Origin: Sphingomonadaceae bacterium
GTDB taxonomy: Bacteria; Pseudomonadota; Alphaproteobacteria; Sphingomonadales; Sphingomonadaceae
DNA: 64,000 nucleotides
Direction of reading: 5' to 3'
Assembly: GCA_027533105.1 (NCBI GenBank)
Contig: JAPZTW010000008.1
Coordinates: forward strand, 248,001-312,000
Shown here: positions 48,961 through 59,376 of the stretch, piece by piece
Numbering within the stretch: position 1 is the stretch's first letter
Layout of the letters: each line of letters opens with the position of its first letter
The notes under the pieces: generated by a model
Database searches by the model: none
The model's input: the letters and a program-made list of their open reading frames with translations, nothing else
Told to the model about the DNA's origin: nothing
Position numbers and translations under genes: made by a program

Positions 48961-49039
48961 TGTCATCCCGGCGCAGGCCGGGATCGCTGGCCTGGCAGCG
49001 CCTTCTTGCCAGCGGTCCCGGATCAGGTCCGGGATGACA
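48961..49039 (+). repeat. 79-bp palindromic element, copy A, intergenic sucC-etfB
   Basis: TGTCATCCCGG...CCGGGATGACA perfect 11-bp inverted termini; internal inverted repeats CGCTGGC/GCCAGCG; ungapped homology to 42099-42177. Confidence 0.88.
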
Positions 49040-49110
49040 AGATGAGAGTTGACGTTTACGTAAACGGCAGTAATGCCGCGTTGCAACATTGCTTAGCGAA
49101 AGGCTGACAG

Positions 49111-49863
49111 ATGAAGGCCCTGGTCTGCGTGAAGCGCGTGATCGATTACAACGTGAAGCCGCGGGTGAAATCCGATGGCACGGGCGTCGATCTCGCCAAT
49201 GTGAAAATGTCCATGAACCCGTTCGACGAGATCGCGGTCGAGGAAGCCATCCGGCTCAAAGAAAAGGGCGTGGTGACCGAGATCGTGGCACTCTCGGTTG
49301 GCCCGGCCAAGGCCCAGGAAACGCTGCGCACCGCGCTGGCGATGGGCGCGGACCGCGCGATCCTCGTCCAGGTCGAGGATGGCGTCGAGGTTGAGCCGCT
49401 GGCGGTCGCCAAGATCGTCAAGGGCGTGGCGGGCGAGGAAGCCCCCGGCCTGATCATCACCGGCAAGCAGGCGATCGACGACGATTCGAACCAGGTCGGC
49501 CAGATGGTCGCCGCGCTGATGGATCGCCCGCAGGGCACCTTCGCCAACGAAGTCACTGTCGAAGGTGACAGCGTGGTCGTGAAGCGCGAAATCGACGGCG
49601 GTCTGGAAACCGTGAAGCTGGCCCTGCCGGCCGTGGTCACCACCGACCTGCGGCTTAACGAGCCGCGCTATGCCTCGCTGCCCAACATCATGAAGGCCAA
49701 GTCGAAGCCGCTCGCCACCAAGGCCCCGGCCGACTACGGCGTGGACATCGCGCCGCGCCTCAAGACCCTCAAGGTCAGCGAACCGCCGGTGCGCAGCGCC
49801 GGCATCAAGGTGGCCGACGTGGATGCCCTCGTCGCCAAGCTCAAGGAAATGGGAGTCGCCTGA
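49111..49863 (+). CDS. etfB: Electron transfer flavoprotein beta subunit
   Basis: [68 protein letters not shown]. Confidence 0.96.
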   Translation: MKALVCVKRVIDYNVKPRVKSDGTGVDLANVKMSMNPFDEIAVEEAIRLKEKGVVTEIVALSVGPAKAQETLRTALAMGADRAILVQVEDGVEVEPLAVAKIVKGVAGEEAPGLIITGKQAIDDDSNQVGQMVAALMDRPQGTFANEVTVEGDSVVVKREIDGGLETVKLALPAVVTTDLRLNEPRYASLPNIMKAKSKPLATKAPADYGVDIAPRLKTLKVSEPPVRSAGIKVADVDALVAKLKEMGVA

Positions 49864-50795
49864 TGGCCAAGACGCTCGTTTGGGTCGAACACGACAACGC
49901 CTCGGTCAAGGATGCCACCCTGGCCGTCGTCACCGCCGCCGCGCAGCTGGGTGAAGTTCACCTGCTGGTGGCCGGTCACAATTGCGCCGCTGCCGGTGCC
50001 GCCGCCGCGCAGATCGCCGGCGTGGCCAAGGTCCACGTGGCCGACGATGCTGCCTATGCCAATGGCCTGGCGGAAAACGTCGCGCCGCTGATCGCCCAGC
50101 TGATGGCCGATCACGACGCCTTCCTGGCGCCGGCCACCACCACCGGCAAGAACGTGGCACCGCGCGTCGCCGCCCTGCTCGACGTGATGCAGGTGTCGGA
50201 CATCCTCTCGGTCGAAGGTCCCAAGACCTTCACCCGCCCGATCTATGCCGGCAACGCGATTGCCACGGTGGAATCGAGCGATGCCAAGCTGGTGATCACC
50301 GTGCGCGGTACCGCCTTTGCCAAGGCTGCCGCCACTGGCGGTTCGGCCGCGGTCGAAGCCGTTTCGGGCCCGGCTGCCGCCGGTACCAGCAGCTATGTCG
50401 GCTCGGAAATCGCCAAGAGCGAGCGTCCGGAGCTTACCTCAGCCAAGATCATCGTCTCGGGCGGCCGCGCCCTCAAGGATGCGGACACCTTCCAGGCCAC
50501 GATCTTCCCGCTGGCCGACAAGCTGGGCGCGGGCGTTGGCGCGAGCCGCGCGGCGGTCGACGCGGGCTATGTCCCGAACGACTACCAGGTCGGCCAGACC
50601 GGCAAGATCGTCGCCCCCGAAGTCTATGTCGCCGTCGGCATCTCGGGCGCGATCCAGCACCTCGCCGGCATGAAGGATTCGAAGACCATCATCGCCATCA
50701 ACAAGGACGAGGACGCCCCGATCTTCCAAGTATCGGACATCGGCCTTGTCGCCGACCTGTTCAACGCCGTGCCGGAACTGACCGGCAAGCTCTGA
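49863..50795 (+). CDS. etfA: Electron transfer flavoprotein alpha subunit
   Basis: Starts at last base of the etfB stop; [51 protein letters not shown]. Confidence 0.97.
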   Translation: MAKTLVWVEHDNASVKDATLAVVTAAAQLGEVHLLVAGHNCAAAGAAAAQIAGVAKVHVADDAAYANGLAENVAPLIAQLMADHDAFLAPATTTGKNVAPRVAALLDVMQVSDILSVEGPKTFTRPIYAGNAIATVESSDAKLVITVRGTAFAKAAATGGSAAVEAVSGPAAAGTSSYVGSEIAKSERPELTSAKIIVSGGRALKDADTFQATIFPLADKLGAGVGASRAAVDAGYVPNDYQVGQTGKIVAPEVYVAVGISGAIQHLAGMKDSKTIIAINKDEDAPIFQVSDIGLVADLFNAVPELTGKL

Positions 50796-50817
50796 ACCGG
50801 GCGATAGCGCGAAACAC

Positions 50818-50848
50818 GGAAAAGGCCCTGCGCAAGCGGGGCCTTTTC
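50818..50848 (+). terminator. Rho-independent terminator after etfA
   Basis: AAAAGGCCC-TGCGCAAGC-GGGGCCTTTTC. Confidence 0.85.
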
Positions 50849-50983
50849 TCGTTGAATGCGAAGCTTGGCAACAGCAACCCGGCTTGGTAGTGCCCGAATA
50901 CCGGGGCAGTGCAACCCCCCGGTCAAGCGCAGCGCGTGCTCAAGGGTTGCTTCTTTGCCGGTTCGCCGGCCGGGGAGCTGTTG

Positions 50984-52345
50984 ATGATCCGCCCAGCCGT
51001 TCTGCTTTTCCTTTCTGCCACCGCGTTTCCGAACACTGCCTGGGCCGATGCCGGGCCTTCGCGCGCCGTTCCGGCCGCTGACCTGAAGGTCACGGGGAGC
51101 CTGCGGGTGCGTCATGAAATCCTCGGCGGCCAGCCGCGGACCGGTCTGCCGACCGACGACGAGCAGATCGCCGTCCGCACCACGCTGACCGCGGAATATC
51201 GCAAGCAGGGGCTGCGGCTGGGTGGCGAGATCTATGACAGCCGGGTCTATGCCAGCCCGCCGGGCGGGGCCCTGAGCGCGAACGAGGCGAATGCGCTGGA
51301 ACTGGTCCAGGCCTATGTCGGGGCCGACCTTGGCGCAGTGCTGGGCACGGGCTCATCGGCGCAGCTCCAGGCGGGCCGGATGACGCTGAACCTCGGCTCG
51401 CGCCGCCTGGTGGCGGCAGACGATTATCGCAACACCACCAATGGCTACACCGGCATTCGCGCCGATCTGAAAGCGCGCGACGGGACTGCCGCAACCTTCA
51501 TCTACACCCTGCCGCAGATCAGGCTGCCCGACGACCCGCAGGGTCTGCGCGAGCGCCGCGTGCAGTGGGACCGCGAGAGCTTCAATCTGCAATTGTGGGG
51601 TGGCCTCGTCAGCCGGCCGCGCACCCTGGCCGGGGCCATGGCCGAAGTCGGCTATTTCCGGCTGCAGGAAACCGACAGTCCGGGGCGGCCGACGCGCAAT
51701 CGCCAGCTGCATTCGATCAGCGCCCGGATCATTCGCGACCCCAAGCCCGGCCGGCTTGATTTCGAGGCCGAGACGATTTTCCAGTTCGGCACGGTTCGCA
51801 CCGGCCTCGCCGTGTCAGCTCCGCAGGTCACAGTCGACGCCCGGTTCCTCCATCTCGATCTGGGCTACAGCTTTCCCGGCAAGGCGCGCGTGCGCGTCTC
51901 GCTTGAATATGATTACGCCAGTGGCGACGGTCCGGGCCAGAACTATGGCCGGTTTGACACCCTGTTCGGCATGCGCCGCGCCGATCTTGCCCCGGCGGGG
52001 ATCTACAATGCGATTGGGCGCGCCAATATCCGCACGCCGGCGGTGCGGGTGGAAGCGGCACCCGGCAAGCGGTTCGATGCCTTTGCGGTATACCGCGCCA
52101 TGTGGCTGGCGGACCGGACCGACAGCTTCTCGACCACCGGGGTGCGCGATGCAACGGGCCAGAGCGGCAGCTTTGCCGGACACCAGGTTGAAGCGCGGTT
52201 GCGCTACTGGCTGGTCCCCAACCGGCTGCGCGGCGAGCTCAACGGAGTCTGGCTGGCGAAGGGGCGCTTCCTGCGCGAGGCGCCGAACGCACCGCAAACC
52301 GGCAACACGCGCTATCTTGCCACCAGCCTGACGGCCAGCTTCTGA
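50984..52345 (+). CDS. Outer-membrane alginate export/porin-like protein
   Basis: Signal peptide; amphipathic beta-barrel, [31 protein letters not shown] and [26 protein letters not shown] resemble the alginate_exp family. Confidence 0.75.
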   Translation: MIRPAVLLFLSATAFPNTAWADAGPSRAVPAADLKVTGSLRVRHEILGGQPRTGLPTDDEQIAVRTTLTAEYRKQGLRLGGEIYDSRVYASPPGGALSANEANALELVQAYVGADLGAVLGTGSSAQLQAGRMTLNLGSRRLVAADDYRNTTNGYTGIRADLKARDGTAATFIYTLPQIRLPDDPQGLRERRVQWDRESFNLQLWGGLVSRPRTLAGAMAEVGYFRLQETDSPGRPTRNRQLHSISARIIRDPKPGRLDFEAETIFQFGTVRTGLAVSAPQVTVDARFLHLDLGYSFPGKARVRVSLEYDYASGDGPGQNYGRFDTLFGMRRADLAPAGIYNAIGRANIRTPAVRVEAAPGKRFDAFAVYRAMWLADRTDSFSTTGVRDATGQSGSFAGHQVEARLRYWLVPNRLRGELNGVWLAKGRFLREAPNAPQTGNTRYLATSLTASF

Positions 52346-52354
52346 CCGGTCCGG

Positions 52355-52897
52355 TCAAACCCGCTCCCACAGCCCCAGCGCCGCGCCGCTTTCCGGTTGC
52401 TGGGTGCCATAGCGGACAAAGCCCAGCTTCATGGCAATCGCCTCGCTCGCACCGTGGCCTTCTTCGATCATGCAGGCCACGCGCTGGCGGCCGTGGACGC
52501 TATCGAACCAGGCGAGCGCGGCGGGCATGACTTCGCTGGCGAGGCCCTGGCCCCAGGCGTCGCGGTGGACGATCCAGCCGGCTTCGGGGACGTTATCCAG
52601 CCCCTGCTCCGCTCCGAAGCCGCGATGGCTGCGAAACACGCCGCAATTGGCGACGATCCGCGCCTCGCCTCGGCCGCGGACCATGAAGGTGCCATAGCCC
52701 CACAGCGCCCAGGACCCGGCATTGCGCAGCAGGCGGGCAAAACTGTCCGCCTCGCTCGGCACAAAGCCGCCGAGGAAGCGGCGGGTTTCCTCGTCGCGGG
52801 TCAGGTCGAACAGGTCGGCCAGGTCATCGGCCCGGGGCTGCCACAACTCGTAGCGCGCGGTGGTGAGGACCGGTGCGGGAGCTGGGGTGACCGTCAC
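52355..52897 (-). CDS. GNAT family N-acetyltransferase
   Basis: ARYELWQPRADDLADLFDLTRDEETRRFLGG, GYGTFMVRGRGEARIVANCGVFR; GTGA overlap with upstream gene. Confidence 0.85.
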   Translation of the reverse strand: MTVTPAPAPVLTTARYELWQPRADDLADLFDLTRDEETRRFLGGFVPSEADSFARLLRNAGSWALWGYGTFMVRGRGEARIVANCGVFRSHRGFGAEQGLDNVPEAGWIVHRDAWGQGLASEVMPAALAWFDSVHGRQRVACMIEEGHGASEAIAMKLGFVRYGTQQPESGAALGLWERV

Positions 52898-54165
52898 AGC
52901 AGCTGGTCCACGGCATGGATGATCACGCCCACCAGCCCGCCGACCAGGGTGCCGTTGATGCGGATGAATTGCAGGTCGCGGCCGACGGCGCCTTCGATCC
53001 GGTCAGTCACGGTGCTGGCATCCCAGCGCTTGACCGTTTCGGAGACGAGCCGGACGATCTGATCACCATAGCGGCTGGCCGCACCGACCAGCGCGCGGCG
53101 GGCAAAGCGGTTGATCTGGGCCTGGAGCGCGGGATCATCGCGCAGGTGGCGGCCCATTTCGGCCAGGGCCTCGGCCATCTGGCCACCGATCTCGCCCTCG
53201 GGCCGGCGCAGCCGTTCGAGCATGCCGGTGCGCAGGCGTTCCCACACGCCCTGCCACCAGACCGAGACGGCGGGATTGGCGATCAGCTCGCCCTTCAGCC
53301 GCTCGACCCGTTCGCGCATTTCGGGGCTGGACTGCAGATCGCTGGCGAGCTGGGCCAGCCCTTCCTCGATCTTGGCGCGGAGCGGATGGTCGGGATCGAC
53401 GATCACTTCGGCCAGCAGCTTGTACAGCCCGTCGAGCACCGAATTGGCTACCCGCTCGTCGAGCCCGGTCCAGCGCAGGATCGCATTGGCGCGGGTGTGG
53501 ATCAGGTCGCGGACCAGCGCCTCGTTATCTTCCAGCGTCAGGCCGGCCCAGCGGACCAGCGATTCGATCACCGGCATGTGCCGCTTGTCGGCAATCGCGG
53601 TGCCCAGCATCTGGCCCAGCAGCGGCGAGACTTCCAGCCGGTCAAGCTGGCGGAACAGCCCGCCGCGAACCTGGTTGCCGAGCCGGTCGGGATCGAGCGA
53701 TTCGAGCACCTGGGCCAACAGTTCGGCCGCCCCGGCGCGGACCCGCCCGCCCCCGCCACTTTGCGGATCGGCCAGCCAGCCGCCCACGGCCGCGGCAATA
53801 TTGGTGCCGCGCAGCCGCCGCGCGACGACCTGGGGGGTGAGGAAATTGGTGCGCAGGAAGGTCGCCATCGTATCGGCGATCCGGTCCTTGTTTTCCGGCA
53901 CGATCGCGGTGTGCGGGATCGGTAGGCCCAGCGGGCGGCGGAACAGCGCGGTCACCGCAAACCAGTCGGCCAGGCCGCCCACCATCGCCGCCTCGGCAAA
54001 GGCCAGGACATAGCCCATCGCCGGATGCAGCCCCTGGTACTGGCGCGCGACGAGATAAAGCGCGGCCATCGCCACCAGCAGGCCGGTGGCCGTGCGGCGC
54101 ATGGTGCGCGCGCGGTCGACCGGGTGGCCGCCGCGCGCGTTCACCGGGGCAGAGGGTCCGCTCAC
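52894..54165 (-). CDS. DUF445 family membrane protein
   Basis: AEAAMVGGLADWFAVTALFRRPLGLPIPHTAIVPENKDRIADTMATFLRTNFL; GTG start. Confidence 0.88.
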   Translation of the reverse strand: MSGPSAPVNARGGHPVDRARTMRRTATGLLVAMAALYLVARQYQGLHPAMGYVLAFAEAAMVGGLADWFAVTALFRRPLGLPIPHTAIVPENKDRIADTMATFLRTNFLTPQVVARRLRGTNIAAAVGGWLADPQSGGGGRVRAGAAELLAQVLESLDPDRLGNQVRGGLFRQLDRLEVSPLLGQMLGTAIADKRHMPVIESLVRWAGLTLEDNEALVRDLIHTRANAILRWTGLDERVANSVLDGLYKLLAEVIVDPDHPLRAKIEEGLAQLASDLQSSPEMRERVERLKGELIANPAVSVWWQGVWERLRTGMLERLRRPEGEIGGQMAEALAEMGRHLRDDPALQAQINRFARRALVGAASRYGDQIVRLVSETVKRWDASTVTDRIEGAVGRDLQFIRINGTLVGGLVGVIIHAVDQLL

Positions 54166-57100
54166 TCCGCCGGGAGGGCCCCGCCCTCAAGCCGGGCCTG
54201 GGCCTGCCGGTCGGGCAGACTGTCCTTGGGATCATAGCTGAGCAGGCGCTTGCGCAGCCAGGGCCCCGCGCGGCGTTCGAACCCGTCGGCCAGGCTGAAG
54301 CCAGCCGGCACGATCAGCAGCGTGAGCAGGGTCGACAGGATCAGGCCACCGATCACCACCGTGCCCATCGGCTGGCGCCAGGCCGAATCCCCGCCCAGCG
54401 ACAGCGCCGTGGGGATCATGCCCGCGGTCATCGCCACGGTGGTCATCACGATCGGCTGGGCGCGCTTGTGCCCGGCATCGACGATCGCCTCGTACTTGGG
54501 CACGCCCTGCGCCATTTCCTCGATCGCGAAGTCGATCAGCAGGATCGAGTTCTTGGCGACGATCCCGAACAGCATCAGGATGCCGATGAACACCGGCATG
54601 GTCACCGGCTGGCCCACCACCGCGAGCAAGAGCAGCCCGCCCAGTGGCGCCAAAAACAGCGAGCCCATGTTGACCAGCGGCGAGACGAAGCGGTGGTACA
54701 GCAGCACCAGCACCGCAAAGACCAGCAGGATTGCCGAGACCAGCGCGATCTGGAAGCTGGTGATCAGCTCCTCGAAGATCTCGTCCTCACCAAACGGCTT
54801 CTTGTTCACGCCCAGCGGCAGGTTCTGCATGATCGGCAGCTTTTCCACCTGCTCCATCACCGGACCCTTGAGCGCACCCGGCGCCAGGTCCGCACCGACG
54901 AAGACCCGGCGTTCCTGGTTATAGCGGCGGATCGAGACCGGCCCGGAACCAAAGCTGATATCCGCCACCCGGCTAAGCGGCACCGAAGCCCCGGTAGTCG
55001 TCGCCACCGGCAGGTTGGCGATCACCGAGATATCGCGGCGGTCATCCTCGGACAGGCGGACGCGGATCGGAATCTGCCGGTCGGACAGCGAGAACTTCGC
55101 CGCGTTCTGGTCGATATCGCCAATCGTGGCGATGCGGATCGTCTGGCTGAGCGCGGCGGTGGTCACCCCCAGGCTGGCGGCCAGATCCTGGCGCGGCGTG
55201 ATGATCAGTTCGGGACGGCGGGTATCGGCGGCAATGCGCGGCGCGACAATCCCGGGCACGGTCTTCATCTGCTCGACCAGGCTGGTTGCCGCCTGTTCGA
55301 GCGCAACCGAATCCGCCCCCGTCAGCATGACCGAGATCGGGCGGCCCAGCCCCGGAGGACCGGCCTGGAACACCGCCTGGAAGTTTACCCGCGCATCGGG
55401 TACCTGCTGCAACAGCGGGGTCATCTCGCGCTCGAATTCCTGGCTGGTCTTGCCGCCACGGTCTTCCTTCAGCGTGATGAAGATCGAGCCGCTGCCTTCA
55501 CCGATCCGCTGCTGCACCCGCTCCACTTCGGGCCGGGCACGCAGCAGGGCGGCAACCTGGTCGGATACCTGCTCGGTCTGCTGCAGGGTGGTGCCCGGCA
55601 CCATCTCGATCGTCACGCGGCTGAAATTGCTGTTCTGATCGGGGAACAGCTGCTGCGGCAGGATCGCGAACATGACGCCCGACAGCACCAGTGCCGCCAG
55701 GGCGACGCCCAGCATCCATACGCGGTGATCGCGCAGGCGCGCGTTGAGGCGGCGGGTCCAGAACATGCACCAGGCGAAGAAGCCCTGCTCCTGACGGGTC
55801 ACGAACCGGTTGATCAGCGCCCCGATCAGCGACATCAGCAGGAACGAAAGGCCATAGGCAATCGGCGCGCCCAGCAGCATGGCGGCCAGGACCAAGCCGA
55901 GGCCAGGCCCGCTATCGACCTTGCCCACTTCGGGCGCGGATTGCAGCACGAACGGCGCCAGGGCGACAAACAGCGCCACCGCCGCCGGGATCAGGTGATA
56001 GACCGGCGCACTGGCCACACGGGCGATCTGGCTGCGCATTTCCTTGGCCCGGCGGTTGTCGAGGCTGAAATGGAGCAGCCGGTCATAGCGGTCCATCCAG
56101 GGGCCCGTGCCATGTTCGGCCGGCCCGGCCGACTTCAGGAAATAGGCGGCCACCATCGGCGTGATCATGCGGGCAACCGCAAGGCTGATCAGCACCGAGA
56201 CCACCACGGTCCAGCCAAAGTTGTAGAAGAACTGCCCCGGAATACCCGGCATCAGGCCCACCGGCAGGAACACCGCGACAATCGAGAAGGTGGTGGCCAC
56301 CACCGCCAGCCCGATTTCGTCCGCCGCGTCGATCGAGGCCTGATAGGCCGATTTGCCCATCCGCATGTGCCGGACGATGTTTTCCACCTCGACGATGGCA
56401 TCGTCCACCAGCACCCCGGCGACCAGGCCCAGCGCCAGCAGCGACATCTGGTTGAGCGTGATGCCCAGCATGTCGAGGAACCAGAACGAGGGGATCGCCG
56501 ACAGCGGAATGGCAATCGCGGAGATCACCGTGGCGCGCCAGTCACGCAGGAAGAAGAACACCACGATGACGGCGAGGATCGCGCCTTCGACCATGGCCGC
56601 GATCGAGCTGTTGTACTGGTCCTTGGTGTAGGGAACCGTGGTGAACAGCCGGGTGAACTTGATCCCGGGATTGTCGGCTTCGAGCTTTTCGAGCCGGGCG
56701 ACCGCGGCATCATAGACCGCGACGTCGGATTCGCCCCGCGCGCGGGAAATGCTGAAGGTGACGACCGACTTGCCATTGGTCTTGCCGATCGAGGTGATCT
56801 CGCCATAGCTGTCGGTAACCTTGGCGATATCGGCCAGCTTGATCACCCGGCCACCGCCCAGCGGGATGTCGGTCTGCGACAGGGCATAGGCCGTTTCGGC
56901 ATTGCCCAGCACGCGGACCGACTGGCGCGAGCCGCCGATTTCCGCCCGGCCACCGGCCGCGTTGAGGTTCAGCTGGCGCAGCACCTGGTTGATCTGGCCG
57001 GCCGAAACGCCGTTCGACTGCATCTTGGCCGGATCGAGGATCACCCGGATTTCCCGGTTGACCCCGCCGCCGCGATTGACCTCGGCCATGCCGGGCACGC

Positions 57101-57608
57101 TGAGCAGTGCCTTGGTGACGGTATCGTCGACGAACCACGACAATTGCTCGAGCGTCATGTCATCGGCCATGACCGAGAAGAAGCCGATCGAATCGTTCGA
57201 TACCTCGACCTTGAAGACCTGTGGTTCGAGGATCCCGTCGGGCAGGCTGCCGCGGACCTGGTCGACCGCGTTCTTCACGTCGTTCAGCGCCTCGATCACG
57301 TCGACGCCGATCTCGAACTCGAGCTGGGTTTCGCTGCTGCCTTCGCGCGCGGTCGAGCTGATGTTGTTGACGCCCTGGATCGATTGCAGCGCGGCCTCGA
57401 TCTTCTGGGTGATCTGGTTCTCGATCTCGGTCGGCGCGGCGCCCGGCTGGGCAATGGACACCACCACGATCGGGAACTCGATGTCCGGATCGTTCTGCAC
57501 CTTCATCCGCGAGAAGGTGACCATGCCGGCCAGGACCAGCCCGATGAACAGGATGATCGGCACCACCGGGTTGCGGATGCACCAGGCCGAGATGTTGCGG
57601 AAACTCAT
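54162..57608 (-). CDS. RND efflux transporter permease (AcrB/HAE1 family)
   Basis: MSFRNISAWCIRNPVVPIILFIGLVLAG, VDDAIVEVENIVRHM, GIVAKNSILLIDFAIEEM. Confidence 0.95.
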   Translation of the reverse strand: MSFRNISAWCIRNPVVPIILFIGLVLAGMVTFSRMKVQNDPDIEFPIVVVSIAQPGAAPTEIENQITQKIEAALQSIQGVNNISSTAREGSSETQLEFEIGVDVIEALNDVKNAVDQVRGSLPDGILEPQVFKVEVSNDSIGFFSVMADDMTLEQLSWFVDDTVTKALLSVPGMAEVNRGGGVNREIRVILDPAKMQSNGVSAGQINQVLRQLNLNAAGGRAEIGGSRQSVRVLGNAETAYALSQTDIPLGGGRVIKLADIAKVTDSYGEITSIGKTNGKSVVTFSISRARGESDVAVYDAAVARLEKLEADNPGIKFTRLFTTVPYTKDQYNSSIAAMVEGAILAVIVVFFFLRDWRATVISAIAIPLSAIPSFWFLDMLGITLNQMSLLALGLVAGVLVDDAIVEVENIVRHMRMGKSAYQASIDAADEIGLAVVATTFSIVAVFLPVGLMPGIPGQFFYNFGWTVVVSVLISLAVARMITPMVAAYFLKSAGPAEHGTGPWMDRYDRLLHFSLDNRRAKEMRSQIARVASAPVYHLIPAAVALFVALAPFVLQSAPEVGKVDSGPGLGLVLAAMLLGAPIAYGLSFLLMSLIGALINRFVTRQEQGFFAWCMFWTRRLNARLRDHRVWMLGVALAALVLSGVMFAILPQQLFPDQNSNFSRVTIEMVPGTTLQQTEQVSDQVAALLRARPEVERVQQRIGEGSGSIFITLKEDRGGKTSQEFEREMTPLLQQVPDARVNFQAVFQAGPPGLGRPISVMLTGADSVALEQAATSLVEQMKTVPGIVAPRIAADTRRPELIITPRQDLAASLGVTTAALSQTIRIATIGDIDQNAAKFSLSDRQIPIRVRLSEDDRRDISVIANLPVATTTGASVPLSRVADISFGSGPVSIRRYNQERRVFVGADLAPGALKGPVMEQVEKLPIMQNLPLGVNKKPFGEDEIFEELITSFQIALVSAILLVFAVLVLLYHRFVSPLVNMGSLFLAPLGGLLLLAVVGQPVTMPVFIGILMLFGIVAKNSILLIDFAIEEMAQGVPKYEAIVDAGHKRAQPIVMTTVAMTAGMIPTALSLGGDSAWRQPMGTVVIGGLILSTLLTLLIVPAGFSLADGFERRAGPWLRKRLLSYDPKDSLPDRQAQARLEGGALPAE

Positions 57609-57634
57609 ATCGCGCTCTCCCGAGGCACCGAAGC

Positions 57635-58819
57635 CTACTTCGCCACCACCGGCTTGATCGTTTCACCGGGCTGCAGGAAGCCACCGGCCCGCAGGACAAC
57701 CTGCTCGGTCCCGCTCAGGCCTTCGGTCACCACGACGCCGCCCGGCACGATCGGCCCGGTCTTCACGTCGCGGCGCTCGGCCTTCTTGTCCTTGCCGACC
57801 AGGTAGACGAAGCTGCCCTTCGTGTCAGACAGGATCGCCGATTCCGGCAGGACCGGGGCGACCATGGTGCCCGCCTTGATCGTGACCGTGGCAAAGCCGC
57901 CCGGCCGCAATTCGGGCGCATAGGCCAGCGCGACCCGGGCAATGCCCTGGCGGGTCTGGGGATCGATCACCGGGGCGACCTGCCAGACCTGGCCGGAAAA
58001 CGAGCGCTCGCTCCCGACCGGGGTGACATTGGCGCTGATCCCGGTCGAAATCGCGGCCAGGTCGGTTTCACCCAGCAGCGCGCGCAGCTCCATCTCGCCG
58101 CCCTTGGCGAGGCGGAACAGGACGCCCGAACCGCCACTGACCACCTGACCCGGTTCCACGCGGCGCTCCAGCACCAGCCCGGCGGCCGGGGCCACCACGT
58201 TGAGGCGGCGGACCTGGGCGTTGAGCACGCCGAGCTGGGCACCGGCGACGCGGACCTGTGCCACGGCGGCATCGCGCGTCGCGGTCAGCCGGTCGATATC
58301 GGCCTTGGACACGAAGCCGCGATTGACCAGCTGCTGCGCGCGATCGAGATTGGCCTGGGCCAGATTGGCATTGGCCCGGGCCACTTCGACCTGCGCGGCC
58401 TGGCTGGCCTGCTGCTGGGTCTGAACCGAACGGTCGATCACGGCCAGGACCTGGCCGGCGCGAACCCACTGGCCGGGTTCGACCAGCACCGAAACGATCT
58501 GGCCACCCTCGCCCGGCACGCCGACCGGCATTTCGCGGCGCGCGGCCAGGGTGCCGTTGGCATTGATCGTGCCATCGACCGTGACCTTGCCCGGGACGAC
58601 CACCGAAACCACCGGCGCCTGGTTCGCCTTGGCGCCATCATCGGCAGCCTTGCCGCGATTGAGCCAGAACCAGATCGCCACGACCAGCGCGGCGACAGCC
58701 AGGCCGATCAGCCACAGCTTGCGGCGCGAGCGGCGCTCTTCCTCGACATCGCCCAGCAGCGTGGTGGCGGAATCGATCTCCGCCTGGTCTTCCGCGGCGA
58801 TTCGCGAATCGTAGTTCAT
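57635..58819 (-). CDS. RND efflux periplasmic adaptor subunit
   Basis: N-terminal TM, lipoyl/coiled-coil ANLAQANLDRAQQLVNRGFVSKADIDRLTATRDAA, VLERRVEPGQVV. Confidence 0.94.
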   Translation of the reverse strand: MNYDSRIAAEDQAEIDSATTLLGDVEEERRSRRKLWLIGLAVAALVVAIWFWLNRGKAADDGAKANQAPVVSVVVPGKVTVDGTINANGTLAARREMPVGVPGEGGQIVSVLVEPGQWVRAGQVLAVIDRSVQTQQQASQAAQVEVARANANLAQANLDRAQQLVNRGFVSKADIDRLTATRDAAVAQVRVAGAQLGVLNAQVRRLNVVAPAAGLVLERRVEPGQVVSGGSGVLFRLAKGGEMELRALLGETDLAAISTGISANVTPVGSERSFSGQVWQVAPVIDPQTRQGIARVALAYAPELRPGGFATVTIKAGTMVAPVLPESAILSDTKGSFVYLVGKDKKAERRDVKTGPIVPGGVVVTEGLSGTEQVVLRAGGFLQPGETIKPVVAK

Positions 58820-58844
58820 GGCCGGCTTGCCCCGTATCGGTTGG

Positions 58845-58884
58845 CGTCATGTGACGGGCCCGGAACGGACCCGGGCTGCTGACG
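58845..58884 (-). promoter_or_regulatory. Stem-loop in leader of the RND operon
   Basis: CGTCA ... GCCCGG-AACGGAC-CCGGGC ... TGACG nested inverted repeat. Confidence 0.35.
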
Positions 58885-58890
58885 CAGGCT

Positions 58891-58902
58891 GTATTACTAT
58901 AC
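58891..58902 (-). promoter_or_regulatory. GTAT-N4-ATAC dyad in AT-rich promoter patch of the RND operon
   Basis: gtattactatac within an AT-rich island about 70 nt upstream of the adaptor start codon. Confidence 0.35.
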
Positions 58903-59043
58903 TAAATCACCATCGGCAAGCCGAGGCAATTTATCGTTTCGGCCCATAGGCCGCGCCCGCCGGTGGCGCAATCGGGCGCTCGGCCAACCGCCAACCGGGG
59001 TCTGCGAATGGCGCGCGCCCGGAAATCCGGGCGCACCGCGGGG

Positions 59044-59313
59044 TTAACGAACCTTGCCGCGCTGGATCATATTGACCACGCCCAGCAGGATGACCGCGCC
59101 CAGCACGGCAATCGCCAGGCCGGTCAGCGAGAACTGCTTCACCGAGCCGCCGATCCCCAGCAGCGGGCCGACAACCATGTTGCCGACCACCGAGCCGACG
59201 CAGCCGACCACCACATTCCAGAACACCCCCATCGCGGCGTCCCGGTTCATGACCCGGCTGGCGATCCAGCCGGCCACACCGCCCACGATCAGCGCAACAA
59301 TCCATCCACCCAT
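59044..59313 (-). CDS. GlsB/YeaQ/YmgE family stress-response membrane protein
   Basis: IVALIVGGVAGWIASRVMNRDAAMGVFWNVVVGCVGSVVGNMVVGPLLG. Confidence 0.88.
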   Translation of the reverse strand: MGGWIVALIVGGVAGWIASRVMNRDAAMGVFWNVVVGCVGSVVGNMVVGPLLGIGGSVKQFSLTGLAIAVLGAVILLGVVNMIQRGKVR

Positions 59314-59376
59314 GGCCTGCTCCTTTCAAGCACACCATCGCACGGCACGCCTGGCCGGACTGCCGCGAACGACGAC

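Noticed and set aside
54468-57806. 1112-aa plus-strand ORF antisense to the RND permease
   Set aside because: Shadow ORF; the minus strand encodes an unmistakable AcrB-type permease.
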